DNA of 59,397 nt from JAWAAW01 sp038884575 (lineage in GTDB: Archaea > Nanobdellota > Nanobdellia > Woesearchaeales > ARS49), in the NCBI GenBank assembly GCA_038884575.1, contig JAWABQ010000004.1:1-59397 (forward strand), written 5' to 3'. Positions within the stretch are counted from its first letter, which is position 1, and every line of letters starts with the position of its first letter. This document shows positions 31,705 to 40,907 of the stretch, piece by piece. The position numbers were made by a program, and so were the translations under genes. The notes under the pieces are model-generated. The model was not told the DNA's origin and made no database searches. It saw nothing but the letters and a program-made list of their open reading frames with translations.

Positions 31705-33573
31705 TTACTGCGTCACAAGCACTTCAACATCCTTGCCAAAGATTTTCTTCAGGCTCTCAAAGATAGGTTCCCTGATGAACACCTTTGGCAGTATTGCAGT
31801 CTTTGACAGCGCCTTCTCGAATTCCTCCCACGAGCTTGGCTGCAGCGGTCCAAGGCTGCCGTCCCTCTCGACAGCAGCCTTCTCAATCACCTTTTCAGGA
31901 GCATCAAGGTTTCTGATGACAAAGGCAACAGGGCCCAGCAGGGTCACTTCGCCAAACTTGTCACCATACTTCACCCTGACCTTTGTCTGCTCAATCTCCC
32001 TTCCGCGCCTGCGCTGCAAATGCTCAACAAGGAACTTCACGAGCTCTGAAGAGTTCTTGCGCGTCTTCTCAAGGTCTGTCTTTGTCAGCTTTCCTGCATC
32101 ATAAGCCTTTTTTGCCTCAAGGAACTCATTAAGCAGCCTGAGGAACCTTGCAGGAATCTTGCCTGTTGAGATAAGCTTGTCCTCAAAAGTGCTTATAAGT
32201 TCCTCCTCAAGCACTTTTTCCTCGCCCTCTGCCTTCAGCACGTCGCGTATTACTGTCAAAAGGGTTTCGTGGAGGCTGACAATCATCTCCTCCTCCTTTG
32301 TCTTCTCAATCTGGGCAAAGAGCTTTTTGAGGCGCTTCATGTACTTCTCAGAATCCTCAAGCAGCTTGTCAAGCTCCTTTCCTGTCACCTCCTTCTTCAC
32401 GCCATGCTCAATGTCCTTCCTTGTCTGGATGACATTCTCAAGCATCTTCACGTATTCCTCCTCAAGGAGTTTCTCCTTTTTCACAAAAATCTCCCTAAGG
32501 ACCTCGCAGGTCTCCTTTGGAGCAGGCGGCGGAACCCCGTACAGCATGAGCGCTGCCTGAGTCGGCGTAAGGATGCTCCAGAAGAAATCCTCTGTTGCAA
32601 TGTCCTTGAACCTGAACCTGATGCGCTCAAGCCCCTGCTCGCCTGTGCTCATGTACATGTCAATTGCCTCAGGCGAAGGCTTGATTTTGCCCATCTTGAG
32701 CAGCTGCTTCCACGGCATGAAGATTCCGCGGTCAAAGAACGGCACGCCATCCCTCAGGAAAGTGAACATGACAGGGTTTGCCTCCCTAATCGCGTCCCAA
32801 AAGTCTGTCAGGATGTATGTCTGGATGTTTATTTTGTTCTTGATTCCTGTTATGTCGCCGGCATCCATCCCCATATTTATGATTATTGCGCGGAGCTTGT
32901 CCTTCAGCTCTGCGCGGGTCATCTTCTTGACATCAGTATCGTCTATGACGATGAAAACATCAATGTCGCTTTCCTTTGTCGCCCTGCCTGTGACAAGGCT
33001 GCCCCCAAGGCAGTATGCAACAATGTATTTCTCGAATTTTTTCAGGACCATGCTCTTGTGAACTTCCGCAATCTTTATTGCACCAAGCATTCCTGTGTCA
33101 TACACGGGCGCAGAGAGTGCTATAAGCTGCAGCCAGTCATACTTTCCATCATAGCAGTTCTGCCAGAGCTCTGTCATAAGCAGGGTCTGCGGGACTATTG
33201 TCTTGTCAATTTCGCCTGCCGTGGTGTCCATTATTGCGGTGAGCTTGTCCTTTAATTCCTGCTTTGACATTTTTGACGGCTCTGTATCATCAATGAGCAC
33301 GAGCAGGTGGTGCTTGTCCTTGATCTGGTCATAGCGCTTCTGCTCCTCAGCAAGAATTTCAGGAGGCAGCGATGCTGGCGGCGCCTTTGGCGGAGGCATT
33401 AATGCAATTCCCTTGATGTACTTGTCAAACTTCTCGACAACAGATTTCTGGAATTTCTCAAGCTTTGCCTTTAATGCGGCAAGCTTTTCCCTGATCTCAG
33501 GCGGCAGGCTTGCATCCTGCGGCTGCTCCTCCTTTTGCACCTTCCTGTCTTCTTTTTTCGGTGATTTTGCCAT
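31705..33573 (-). CDS. tandem MNT nucleotidyltransferase-HEPN fusion protein
   Basis: The 622-residue protein has a duplicated nucleotidyltransferase-like N-terminal half. Residues 45-165 are a degenerate copy without catalytic motif. Residues 178-290 have the MNT signature GGSLVTGRATKESDIDVFIVIDD (Gly191-Ser192, Asp203, Asp205). Both copies share the SKQELKDKL/TRAELKDKL helix and a following TELW/TDFW. Residues 300-395 look like a HEPN domain, with the RNase motif R-x4-H at Arg385-His390 (RKDIEH). A helical section and an unknown C-terminal domain follow. MNT-HEPN pairs are known toxin-antitoxin partners in which MNT AMPylates the HEPN RNase; here they are one chain. It is last in a three-gene operon. 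Confidence 0.7.
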   Translation of the reverse strand: MAKSPKKEDRKVQKEEQPQDASLPPEIREKLAALKAKLEKFQKSVVEKFDKYIKGIALMPPPKAPPASLPPEILAEEQKRYDQIKDKHHLLVLIDDTEPSKMSKQELKDKLTAIMDTTAGEIDKTIVPQTLLMTELWQNCYDGKYDWLQLIALSAPVYDTGMLGAIKIAEVHKSMVLKKFEKYIVAYCLGGSLVTGRATKESDIDVFIVIDDTDVKKMTRAELKDKLRAIIINMGMDAGDITGIKNKINIQTYILTDFWDAIREANPVMFTFLRDGVPFFDRGIFMPWKQLLKMGKIKPSPEAIDMYMSTGEQGLERIRFRFKDIATEDFFWSILTPTQAALMLYGVPPPAPKETCEVLREIFVKKEKLLEEEYVKMLENVIQTRKDIEHGVKKEVTGKELDKLLEDSEKYMKRLKKLFAQIEKTKEEEMIVSLHETLLTVIRDVLKAEGEEKVLEEELISTFEDKLISTGKIPARFLRLLNEFLEAKKAYDAGKLTKTDLEKTRKNSSELVKFLVEHLQRRRGREIEQTKVRVKYGDKFGEVTLLGPVAFVIRNLDAPEKVIEKAAVERDGSLGPLQPSSWEEFEKALSKTAILPKVFIREPIFESLKKIFGKDVEVLVTQ

Positions 33574-33574
33574 T

Positions 33575-34456
33575 TTAAACCTCCGCTAATTCCGCTTCCT
33601 GTGTTATTGTGATTGTGCCATTCGCGAGCTGCCTGAACGCCTCCATTGCAGTCGCTCCTGCTGTTATCACGCGCTGCACAAAGCCGAATGCAATGTCGTG
33701 TAGCCCATTGCTTGCAGGCTCAGGAAGTATGTTGCCCCCTATCCCTGCAATGTTGTTCTCCCTGATTGCCTTCATCCACGCGAGAGAGAACGCAAATGCC
33801 TTTGCCTCCTCGTCATGCGGCGACCTCAATGTGCGCGTGAGCACGTGCCCAATCTCGTGGCCTATGGTCAGCATAAGCCTGTCAAGCTGGTCTGCGCGCG
33901 CAAAAACCTCGCTTGCCCCGCGGCTGTTCGCATTAAGGCTGAAGCCCATGATGCCGTCATTCCAAGCGCCCGCATGCTCCCTGTGCGCCTTCCTGAATTC
34001 CTTTTCATTAAGGACATGGATTATGATGTCTGAAGGCAGGCTTTCGCCTGTTGTCGCCCTGAAGGCAGCCTCAATGTCATCCCTTATTTCTGCTGCATCG
34101 CCGACAAAGCGCGCAGTGCTCCCTGGCCTGAGGAAAGTGTCTGCAACAAAATAATCAAGCGGCGCCCTGCCGGCAAGGTAAGCCCCTTTTGCAGAGCCGG
34201 GCACATAATGCATTGCCGCACATGAAGCCCTTGCAACCGACTCATGGCTTACCATGCTGTCAATCGAGGAATGAGCATACAACTTGCTTTCTGCATTCCA
34301 GCTTCCGCCGTATGAAGCGCTCGGGCTTCCCCATGAGAACATGCCCCCGTAAGAACCCCTGCTGCTGGAATAATTCATGCTGCAGTAAACCGGCTGCACG
34401 CCATAACTGCCGCAGCCAGGGCTTCCATATCCTGCTGAAGAGCCGCAATAGCTCAT
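33575..34456 (-). CDS. HExxH zinc metallopeptidase with Gly/Ser/Tyr-rich N terminus
   Basis: The 293-residue protein has a low-complexity first 60 residues (repeats of GSYG, SYGG, CGS), then a domain with the zinc motif GHEIGHVLTRTL (His200, Glu201, His204) and a downstream DEEAKAFAF that could give the third ligand, as in gluzincins. No signal peptide, so it acts in the cytoplasm. The Gly/Ser/Tyr segment is disordered and may drive assembly or targeting. It begins one base after the stop of the small protein at 34458 and ends one base before the MNT-HEPN gene. Confidence 0.7.
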   Translation of the reverse strand: MSYCGSSAGYGSPGCGSYGVQPVYCSMNYSSSRGSYGGMFSWGSPSASYGGSWNAESKLYAHSSIDSMVSHESVARASCAAMHYVPGSAKGAYLAGRAPLDYFVADTFLRPGSTARFVGDAAEIRDDIEAAFRATTGESLPSDIIIHVLNEKEFRKAHREHAGAWNDGIMGFSLNANSRGASEVFARADQLDRLMLTIGHEIGHVLTRTLRSPHDEEAKAFAFSLAWMKAIRENNIAGIGGNILPEPASNGLHDIAFGFVQRVITAGATAMEAFRQLANGTITITQEAELAEV

Positions 34457-34457
34457 C

Positions 34458-34676
34458 TTACTTTACCTTATCCTCCAATGGCTTTTTTGCAGCTGCCTTT
34501 TTTGCCTCTGCCTCAAGGTCAACCCCCAGCTCTTTCAATGCCTTGACATGCATCTGCATCAATTGCTCGACTATTGCAAGAAGCCTTCCGAGCTCCTGCC
34601 TTTCCTTTGCAAGGGTTGTCAAAGCCCCCTTGTGGAATCCGACCTGTTCTGGTGAACCTTCTGTTTTCTTTGCCAT
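34458..34676 (-). CDS. small helical protein, first gene of the metallopeptidase/MNT-HEPN operon
   Basis: The 72-residue product is almost entirely helical (FHKGALTTLAKERQELGRLLAIVEQLMQMHVKALKELGVDLEAEAKKAAAKK) and is likely to form a coiled coil or bundle. The ATG at 34676 follows GGAGGG; an upstream in-frame start at 34697 is less likely. No family recognised. One base separates it from the next gene, so it is translated with the metallopeptidase and the MNT-HEPN protein. Confidence 0.6.
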   Translation of the reverse strand: MAKKTEGSPEQVGFHKGALTTLAKERQELGRLLAIVEQLMQMHVKALKELGVDLEAEAKKAAAKKPLEDKVK

Positions 34677-34757
34677 AATGACCCTCCTGTATGACAATTA
34701 AGTCACACTGCAGCATAATACGTGAATCATGGATATAAATCTGATGGGACAAAAAAG

Positions 34758-35255
34758 TCATATGTCAAATTTTCCTATGATGTTGCCAGGATGCTTGTTG
34801 TTGAACAGCATTTCACTGCCTTCCATTAAGAACACATCATTGATTCTGGCTTCCAGAATTGAGCCCCAGCACTGCTCGCATATCCACCAGTGCCCCCAAA
34901 TGTAAATATCAGCATTTTCAGGATTGTGCCCTGCTTCTTTTGCATATGCTATTGCCCTTGACTCGCTGTGGTTTTTGGGATGGCAACCCTCGCACAATTC
35001 ATACCCCTGCCCTGTCGGCATGTTTAGCCTTTTTCTCTCGCAGCCGTATTGCTCGTGGTATTTGCTTCCGTTTGCGCCCCTGCCGATTATTTCACCACCC
35101 CTGACAACAAATGCTGCTGTCGGATGCTCCCTGTCAAGGGACATTATGCTTGCATATTTCCTCAATGCAGCCATGTACTTGTGGCTTGCAGGCACATAAA
35201 GAATAGTCCTGCCCTCAGGAATGTACGGATAAGCAATTGCATTTGCCAAAATCAC
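34758..35255 (-). CDS. dCMP/cytidine deaminase-like protein
   Basis: The zinc-deaminase pattern is present: HxE as NHSESRAIAYAKEAG, and the Cys pair in HWWICEQCWGSI, in the order used by the deaminase fold (dCMP deaminase, RibD, tRNA deaminases). The preceding TAAFVVRGGEIIGRGANGSKYHEQYGC matches strand 2-3 of the family. The usual Pro before the first Cys is Ile. The base acted on is uncertain. Start: GTG at 35255 or TTG at 35249; AGGTGA fits the TTG better. Confidence 0.7.
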   Translation of the reverse strand: MILANAIAYPYIPEGRTILYVPASHKYMAALRKYASIMSLDREHPTAAFVVRGGEIIGRGANGSKYHEQYGCERKRLNMPTGQGYELCEGCHPKNHSESRAIAYAKEAGHNPENADIYIWGHWWICEQCWGSILEARINDVFLMEGSEMLFNNKHPGNIIGKFDI

Positions 35256-35296
35256 TCACCTGCACAATGTTGCCTGGCAGGAGTTTATATATTTTT

Positions 35297-36568
35297 TCAG
35301 AACTCCCCCAGCGACTTTTGCGGGGTTTTTGGCTGCTCTCTTATTTTAGGCGCTGGTTTTGGCGCGCTTTCATCAAATATCGGGTGGCCGTACTCGCCGT
35401 CATAGCCAGGATGCCATTTTATTTCCTGCTTCCTGTTTCTCATTATGAGCTCCACGATTTTGGCGTCAGTTGCTGCTTTTAATTCGTCTTCTGTGGCATC
35501 AAGCAAAACAGCAAACTCATTCCCGAACTTTCCAACAAGGTCGTAATACACCTTGAATGTGTTTTTTGACGCAACAGGGCTGCCAATAGCTGCTGAAATA
35601 AGCTCTGACAACGGAATAATGCGGTAAAACTGCTTCAAATCAGGAAGTTTTTCGCCTTCTTTCCTGTCTGCAAGGTCTTCCACCCTGTGAGCAACGCCTA
35701 TTGTCAACGGCCTTTTGCACACAGGGCATATTTTGTTAACTTTGTTTGCCTCGGAGGGACTCATCACAACATTGCAGGCCCTGTGGCCGTCATAGTGGTA
35801 CTTTCCTTCTTCTGGGAAAAACTCAATTGTTCCTGCCAGCCCCTCGCCTGTCCTGATTGCTTTCAAAATATTCTTGTAAGTCAGCTCTTTCAGGTCAAAT
35901 ATTGTTGCCTCCCTGCCAATCCTCCAGGGCCAGAAGGAATGCATGTCTGAGAAAGACACGATGTTGATGTTGTCAAGCTGAGAAAGCCTGCGGTTCATTG
36001 CAGGGTCGCTGCTTATCCCTGTCTCAATCGCGTGAACGTTCTTTGTCTGGTCATGGAAGCAGTCTTTCAGCGAGTCATACCCGCTTTTGTCACCAAACAC
36101 CCCAAACCAAGGAGTCCATGCATGGGCAGGAATCACCTCAATATCATGGGAGATTGACTGCAGCATCTCAACAAATGCTGCTGAGGAAATATTGAAAATA
36201 GGCCTTCCGTCATAATCCAGGCGGCCTTTTTTGCCAAGGGCCTCACTAACCTGTTCAGCAACCTCCCTTGACGGAACAAGCACAACATGATGCACCCTTC
36301 TTCCTTTTCCGCCATCAGTGTAAACCAGGGAAATTTCTGTCTGATAAATGAACGGATAGCCTGTTTTTGTCTGATAAACCCCTGTTCCGGGAATCTCTGC
36401 CAGCCCCTGCTTAATCTCAGGACCCCATTCGGGATGCTGGAAATCTCCAGTGCCAAGCAGTCCAAGCCCTTTGAGCTTTGCATACTTCTCAAGGTTGGGC
36501 AGGTCTGTCTGCTTTGAGCATGCCCTTGAGAAACGGCTGTGAATGTGCAAGTCCGCAATAATTTTCAT
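35297..36568 (-). CDS. PHP-domain phosphoesterase-like protein with zinc ribbon
   Basis: The N terminus MKIIADLHIHSRFSRACS is the first PHP metal-binding motif, and LGTGDFQHPEW, VIPAHAWTPWFG, HAIETGISSDP and SFSDMHSFWPWRIGRE supply the others. A zinc ribbon (CNVVMSP...CPVCKRPL) and a helical C-terminal region follow. This is the conserved family found alone in archaea and next to UvrD-like helicases in bacteria; its activity is unknown but metal-dependent hydrolysis is expected. The start at 36568 is chosen because the motif begins right there; the frame goes on to 36637 without support. Confidence 0.85.
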   Translation of the reverse strand: MKIIADLHIHSRFSRACSKQTDLPNLEKYAKLKGLGLLGTGDFQHPEWGPEIKQGLAEIPGTGVYQTKTGYPFIYQTEISLVYTDGGKGRRVHHVVLVPSREVAEQVSEALGKKGRLDYDGRPIFNISSAAFVEMLQSISHDIEVIPAHAWTPWFGVFGDKSGYDSLKDCFHDQTKNVHAIETGISSDPAMNRRLSQLDNINIVSFSDMHSFWPWRIGREATIFDLKELTYKNILKAIRTGEGLAGTIEFFPEEGKYHYDGHRACNVVMSPSEANKVNKICPVCKRPLTIGVAHRVEDLADRKEGEKLPDLKQFYRIIPLSELISAAIGSPVASKNTFKVYYDLVGKFGNEFAVLLDATEDELKAATDAKIVELIMRNRKQEIKWHPGYDGEYGHPIFDESAPKPAPKIREQPKTPQKSLGEF

Positions 36569-36735
36569 TGTGATATGTTTCTTTTGGGTTAATATAAAAT
36601 ACTTACTGATAACGTGCGCGTACCGCGCAAGACACATATCTGTTGTTCAAGCTTTCTTCAAAAAAATAAAATTTATGGTTGGTCTCTGTGGCGTAGCCGC
36701 CCTATTAGCAGTATTAAGCACAGTTATGCAGCCCC

Positions 36736-37692
36736 TCACTTCAAATACTGCTGCAGGTTGAGCTCCACAATCACGAAAACAACATAAAACAGTATGAGTG
36801 AGACCCCCTCTTTCCAGGTCAGCTTGTCTCCGCTCTCAATAAATGTCGCGAACAGGAATGTTATTGCTATCATGAATGCAGCGCTTGTAACAAACAACAG
36901 GAATGAATTGGTTATAGGCGTGATAAGCGCGGTTATTGCAAGCACTATTGTCGAGTTAACCACCACTGCACCGACAAGGTCGCCTATTGCGAGCGGCGCG
37001 TGCTTTGCCATCACTGCCCTTGCGCTGAATGTCAAATCAGGCAAAGACGTGCCAATCGCGACAAAGAACAAACCAATAATTATCGGCGGCAGGCCAAGTA
37101 TTGTTGCGAGCTCTGAGCCGTAATGCACAACCATTTTTGAGCTAAAATACAAGCCGACTGCGCAGACAATAAACACTGCAAATGTAAGGGCAGCAATCCA
37201 GTGCGGCACGTGGTTGTCATACCCCTTCTCATACTGCGCATGCTTTGACGTAATCATTTCATACATGTATATTGCGAACGCGCCAAGGAGGATAAGGCCG
37301 TCAAGCCTTGACAGCTCCCTTCCAAAATACATGAGGACCATCGGCAGAGCTGTAAGAAACACCATCCCAAAGACCTCGCGCGGAATGATTTTGCGCTCAA
37401 TCTTTATCCCCCTTGCCAGCAGTATTGCTATCCCCGCAATAAGGGTCAGGTCAACTATGTTTGAGCCGATCACGTTTCCAAGCGAGATTGTGGGCTTTCC
37501 TGCCAAGGCAGAGCTTATACCGACAAAAAGCTCAGGAAGCGAGGTGCAGAAGGCCATTATTATGAATGCGGCAATAAACTCATTTATCCGCAAAAAAGCA
37601 GAAATTTTTGACAGGCTTTTCACAAGCAGCCAGCCCGAAAGCACAAGCAGTATGCATGCTCCGAGGAACAGCCCTATAGTTGCAAGCACCAT
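36736..37692 (-). CDS. Na+/Ca2+ exchanger (CaxA/YrbG family)
   Basis: The 318-residue membrane protein has about ten helices and the two inverted alpha repeats of cation/Ca2+ exchangers: AFCTSLPELFVGISSALAGKPTISLGNVIGSNIVDLTLI in the first half and AIGTSLPDLTFSARAVMAKHAPLAIGDLVGAVVVNSTIVLA in the second, with the acidic residues that bind the cation (PE and PD). It would export Ca2+ in exchange for Na+. It is transcribed alone, divergent from the membrane protein at 37753. Confidence 0.92.
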   Translation of the reverse strand: MVLATIGLFLGACILLVLSGWLLVKSLSKISAFLRINEFIAAFIIMAFCTSLPELFVGISSALAGKPTISLGNVIGSNIVDLTLIAGIAILLARGIKIERKIIPREVFGMVFLTALPMVLMYFGRELSRLDGLILLGAFAIYMYEMITSKHAQYEKGYDNHVPHWIAALTFAVFIVCAVGLYFSSKMVVHYGSELATILGLPPIIIGLFFVAIGTSLPDLTFSARAVMAKHAPLAIGDLVGAVVVNSTIVLAITALITPITNSFLLFVTSAAFMIAITFLFATFIESGDKLTWKEGVSLILFYVVFVIVELNLQQYLK

Positions 37693-37752
37693 CTTTTTTC
37701 AGTGCCTTTGCAGAAAGAAGGTTATTTATACCTTTTGGTCTGAAAGCCGCGC

Positions 37753-38265
37753 ATGCCAAGGCACAGGCGGGGAATATTCGGCTTCATTTTGGAGTGGATT
37801 GCAAAGCTGCTATACTTTGCCTCGCTGTCATCGCTGATTCCATTCGGGGCAATGATTCTGACACAGCGTCCTGACAGGATTCCGCAAACACTGTCATACC
37901 TGCCGCTGACCGCGCTCGGCCTCCTGATTGTCAGCGCAGCCCTGCTCCTTGCCTACCACAAAAGCCTTGCGCACACAATAGCCGCGCTTGGCTGGATGAC
38001 GCTGATTCCAGGCATTGGCGCTCTTGCATTCATGATTGTGAACAGGCAGGCAGTGCTTGACTTTTTCGCAAAAACAATACTTGGGTTTGAAAAAATCGAG
38101 CCTTATGTTGCCGAATACCTTGACAATGTCCTGCCAAAAGTGTGGCTTTTTGTAATCGCATACGTGATTATCGGGCTTGTGCTGCTGCAAATCGCAGGCA
38201 GGATTGGGCGCGAGCATTCAATCTGGTCCAGGATAAGAAGATTGCTCGGGCTTCGCAGGCATTAG
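37753..38265 (+). CDS. hypothetical membrane protein, 170 aa
   Basis: Four hydrophobic segments: IAKLLYFASLSSLIPFGAMIL, LPLTALGLLIVSAALLLAYH, TIAALGWMTLIPGIGALAFM and VWLFVIAYVIIGLVLLQIAG, with basic termini. No family recognised. A TATA box (TTATTTATACC) is about 28 bases upstream, so it is leaderless. The stop overlaps the epimerase gene on the other strand by four bases. Confidence 0.65.
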   Translation: MPRHRRGIFGFILEWIAKLLYFASLSSLIPFGAMILTQRPDRIPQTLSYLPLTALGLLIVSAALLLAYHKSLAHTIAALGWMTLIPGIGALAFMIVNRQAVLDFFAKTILGFEKIEPYVAEYLDNVLPKVWLFVIAYVIIGLVLLQIAGRIGREHSIWSRIRRLLGLRRH

Positions 38266-39245
38266 CCCTTGTATTCCCTGAACCAGTCCCATGTTTTCTT
38301 CAGCCCCTCTTCAAGGGAAACTTTGGGCTCGTAATCAAGCAGCTTTTTTGCCCTCTCAATTGAGGCCTGGGAATGCGGTATGTCCTCTTTTCTGGGCTCC
38401 TTGTGCTCAACCTTGAATGCCGTGCCTGAGACCTTTGCAATTTTTTCTGCAAGCTCAAGTATTGCAGTCTCTTTGCCAGAGCCTATGTTTACCACAATCC
38501 CCGGCTCAAACTTTTTTGTCAAAGCCGCGATTATTGCGTCGCAGATGTCCTCCACGTATACAAAGTCCCTTGTCTGCTTTCCGTCACCAAAAATCGTGAA
38601 CTGCTGCTTTTTCTTTGCCTGGGACATGAAGTTTGATATTACCCCGCTGTAGCCTGATGACGGGTTCTGGTCAGGGCCATACACATTGAAGAACCTGAGT
38701 ATTGCTGTCTCAATGCCATGCTCGCGCGCATACATCCTTGCAATCCCCTCTGCAGCAAGCTTGCTTATCGCATAAGGCGACAATGGCTCTGTCCTTGCGT
38801 GCTCGCTTGTCGGCAGACGGTCGTTCGAGCCGTAAACAGCTGCTGTCGAGGCAATAACCATCTTCCTTATGTTGCCCAGCCTTGCAGCCTCAAGCAAATG
38901 TATTGTCTTCCCGTAAATCTCATTGCAGTACTTCAGCGGGTTTCTTACTGACTCCTCAACAGAAATCGGAGCTGCAAGGTGCACTATTGCATCAACAGCA
39001 GGCGACGGGTCCTTGTGCTTCAGGTTCTTGCGCACTTTTATCATGTTAAGGACCATTCTCATGTCATCAACATCCTGGTTCCACACCTCAACCTTTTCAT
39101 CTGCCTCAAGCTCTTTTTCGCGCCTTCTTGACGCCTCGCCTGCAGAATAATTGTCAATGGCGTCAACATCATGGTTTTGCTTGCGGAGCTTTTTGATTAG
39201 GTGGCTACCGATAAAACCAGCGCCCCCTGTCACCAAAACATGCAT
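38262..39245 (-). CDS. NAD-dependent sugar epimerase/dehydratase (UDP-glucose 4-epimerase-like)
   Basis: The 327-residue short-chain dehydrogenase has TGGAGFIGSHL at the N terminus, the catalytic Ser in IASTAAVYG, YxxxK in SPYAISK, and RFFNVYGPDQ. It is an extended SDR of the UDP-glucose 4-epimerase type and probably makes a nucleotide sugar for glycans of surface proteins or lipids. The substrate is uncertain. A TATA box (TTTTTAAATA) is close upstream, so the mRNA is short-leadered. Confidence 0.88.
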   Translation of the reverse strand: MHVLVTGGAGFIGSHLIKKLRKQNHDVDAIDNYSAGEASRRREKELEADEKVEVWNQDVDDMRMVLNMIKVRKNLKHKDPSPAVDAIVHLAAPISVEESVRNPLKYCNEIYGKTIHLLEAARLGNIRKMVIASTAAVYGSNDRLPTSEHARTEPLSPYAISKLAAEGIARMYAREHGIETAILRFFNVYGPDQNPSSGYSGVISNFMSQAKKKQQFTIFGDGKQTRDFVYVEDICDAIIAALTKKFEPGIVVNIGSGKETAILELAEKIAKVSGTAFKVEHKEPRKEDIPHSQASIERAKKLLDYEPKVSLEEGLKKTWDWFREYKG

Positions 39246-39366
39246 GAAACTCCCCTATAACAACCGCTATTTAAAAATTTGCGGTTGCACCTGCAACAGT
39301 ACTGAAAAGCACAGGAATTGCAAAAATGCCGAGGTTTTAAAAATAGGCAGGCAATTGTGCTGTCTT

Positions 39367-40104
39367 ATGGTGGGGGAGCGCTACGGGCAGAGCCTTGACA
39401 TAGGCAAGGAGATCGAGAAGGAAAAGGAGGAAGAACAACAGCCGCTTCCGTGCACATGCAGCCCTGATTTGCGCAAAAAAAACCAGCCTGCAGAACAGGA
39501 TACTGCTGAAAACAAGGAGGAAAAAGCAGAGGCAAAACAGGATTCTGAAAAAACAGCCCAGCCAGAGGCAGGCAAGGCGCAGGAATCGAGCCAGGGGCAG
39601 CAGGAACCACAACAGCAAAAGCAGGCAGAAGCCCAGGCACAACAGCATGCTGAAACGCAGGCGCCAGGGCAGCAGGCGCAGGAGCAACAAATGCCTCCTG
39701 AACAGGAAACACCACCAGAACTGCCTGTGACAGACCCTGTGGAAGAGGATGTCAATGCAATAATCACAAAAGAAATACCAGAGCTTCCGGCCAAAACAAG
39801 CATCTGGACAAACAAATGGCTCCTCGGAATTATTTTTGTTGCGCTGATTACAGGAATTTTCCTTGCCTGGATGAAGCTTGCCCCGGAAAATACGCAGTCA
39901 CTGCCGCAGCCAACGCAATCCGGGCCTGTCTCGCTGGTTGTTTACAATGCCTCAGAGCCTGCTGCAGCGCCAGCCATGCCTGACCAAGCACAGCCAACAG
40001 CGCCGGCAGCTCCAGAACGCATTCCTGAACAGCAAAAAAAGCCCGCAGAGCCAAAATCCATCGACGAGCTTTCTGAATTCTTCTCAGAGCAGCTCAAGGA
40101 CTAA
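39367..40104 (+). CDS. Gln/Glu-rich single-span membrane protein
   Basis: The 245-residue protein begins MVGERYGQSLDIGKEIEKEKEEEQQ and has about 140 low-complexity residues rich in Gln, Glu, Ala and Pro, then one membrane helix (WLLGIIFVALITGIFLAWM), then a Pro/Ala-rich extracytoplasmic section ending DELSEFFSEQLKD. It is probably a tether or stalk; no domain is recognised. The ATG at 39367 follows a TATA box (GTTTTAAAAA) by about 28 bases; the frame runs open to 39151 without coding evidence. It converges on the transglutaminase gene. Confidence 0.65.
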   Translation: MVGERYGQSLDIGKEIEKEKEEEQQPLPCTCSPDLRKKNQPAEQDTAENKEEKAEAKQDSEKTAQPEAGKAQESSQGQQEPQQQKQAEAQAQQHAETQAPGQQAQEQQMPPEQETPPELPVTDPVEEDVNAIITKEIPELPAKTSIWTNKWLLGIIFVALITGIFLAWMKLAPENTQSLPQPTQSGPVSLVVYNASEPAAAPAMPDQAQPTAPAAPERIPEQQKKPAEPKSIDELSEFFSEQLKD

Positions 40105-40907
40105 TAGCCAGCCTGCAAATTCCTGCTTCTTGCAGCATCCCTTGCATTCACTGCCTCTTCTGCCTCGATTATGCTGTTCCTGTTCCTGTCAACCCTGTTG
40201 TAATTCTCAAAAAGTTTTTGGTCAGAAAGCCTGCCCTCCTTTGCCTCAACAATAAAAACATACTCCTTCAGCGCCTTTGCAGCCGCATCATCGTATGAGA
40301 AGAAGAAGCTGCCGTTAGGGCTGTAAAACCTTGCCTCATTTTTTGTCTCAAGAAGCATGATTTCTTTCCCTTTCTGGCACGAAATGTTCGGGATGCACGC
40401 AGCAATGCCGACTAAAAGCGACGCAGCAGCTGCAATATGCCTCCAGCAAGGCACCCTCCTTGGAGCATAGATTATGCCGTCGCGCCTCTTAATCCTGGGC
40501 TCTGTAATAAAATAGTGCCTGTGCATCGCATTGAACTGGCGGTATGCAACATCAACAAGTATGTTGCCCTCTTTCACCCTGACGACAGCGCAGGCATGGG
40601 AAACCTGGGCGCCCTTGCTGTCAACAGAAACATGCGCATAATAAGCCTTAAGCCTCATTTTCCTTGCAATCTCAACATAAAGCACAGCCATGTCACTGCA
40701 TACCCCTTTCCTGCGCTCAAGCGTGTATTCAGGCTCATAAGGCAGGCCGTCATCAATGCAGTCATCAATTGCCTTTTTGCGGTCAAGGTCATACTCAATG
40801 TTTTTTGCCATCCAGTCATAGATTGCAGCAGCCCTGTCAATAGCTGGCGCTGCAGGAAGCACTGTCCTTGAAATCAATTCAACAGCAGAGGCAAGGGTTA
40901 AGCCCAT
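40101..40907 (-). CDS. membrane transglutaminase-like protein with EF-hand-like loop
   Basis: The 268-residue protein has a transglutaminase/protease core in the N-terminal half: Cys70 in RKGVCSDMAVLYVEIAR, His104 in SHACAVV and Asp119 in LVDVAYR, the catalytic triad. A membrane helix at about 157-173 follows, and then a C-terminal section with DRNRNSIIEAEE (240-251), an EF-hand-like Ca2+ loop. The core may cross-link or cleave proteins; topology puts the core and EF loop on opposite sides unless there is another helix. The start at 40907 is chosen because the frame upstream to 41039 is not coding-like. It lies 202 bases downstream of the surface operon. Confidence 0.7.
   Translation of the reverse strand: MGLTLASAVELISRTVLPAAPAIDRAAAIYDWMAKNIEYDLDRKKAIDDCIDDGLPYEPEYTLERRKGVCSDMAVLYVEIARKMRLKAYYAHVSVDSKGAQVSHACAVVRVKEGNILVDVAYRQFNAMHRHYFITEPRIKRRDGIIYAPRRVPCWRHIAAAASLLVGIAACIPNISCQKGKEIMLLETKNEARFYSPNGSFFFSYDDAAAKALKEYVFIVEAKEGRLSDQKLFENYNRVDRNRNSIIEAEEAVNARDAARSRNLQAGY

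Noticed and set aside
32269..33255. Forward frame of 328 codons opposite the MNT-HEPN gene
   Set aside because: The sense protein has real motifs (GGS, DxD, R-x4-H); the antisense frame is Leu/His/Cys-rich noise.
36674..36761. Short frame MVGLCGVAALLAVLSTVMQ near the exchanger gene stop
   Set aside because: It overlaps the exchanger C terminus, has no ribosome binding site and only 28 codons.
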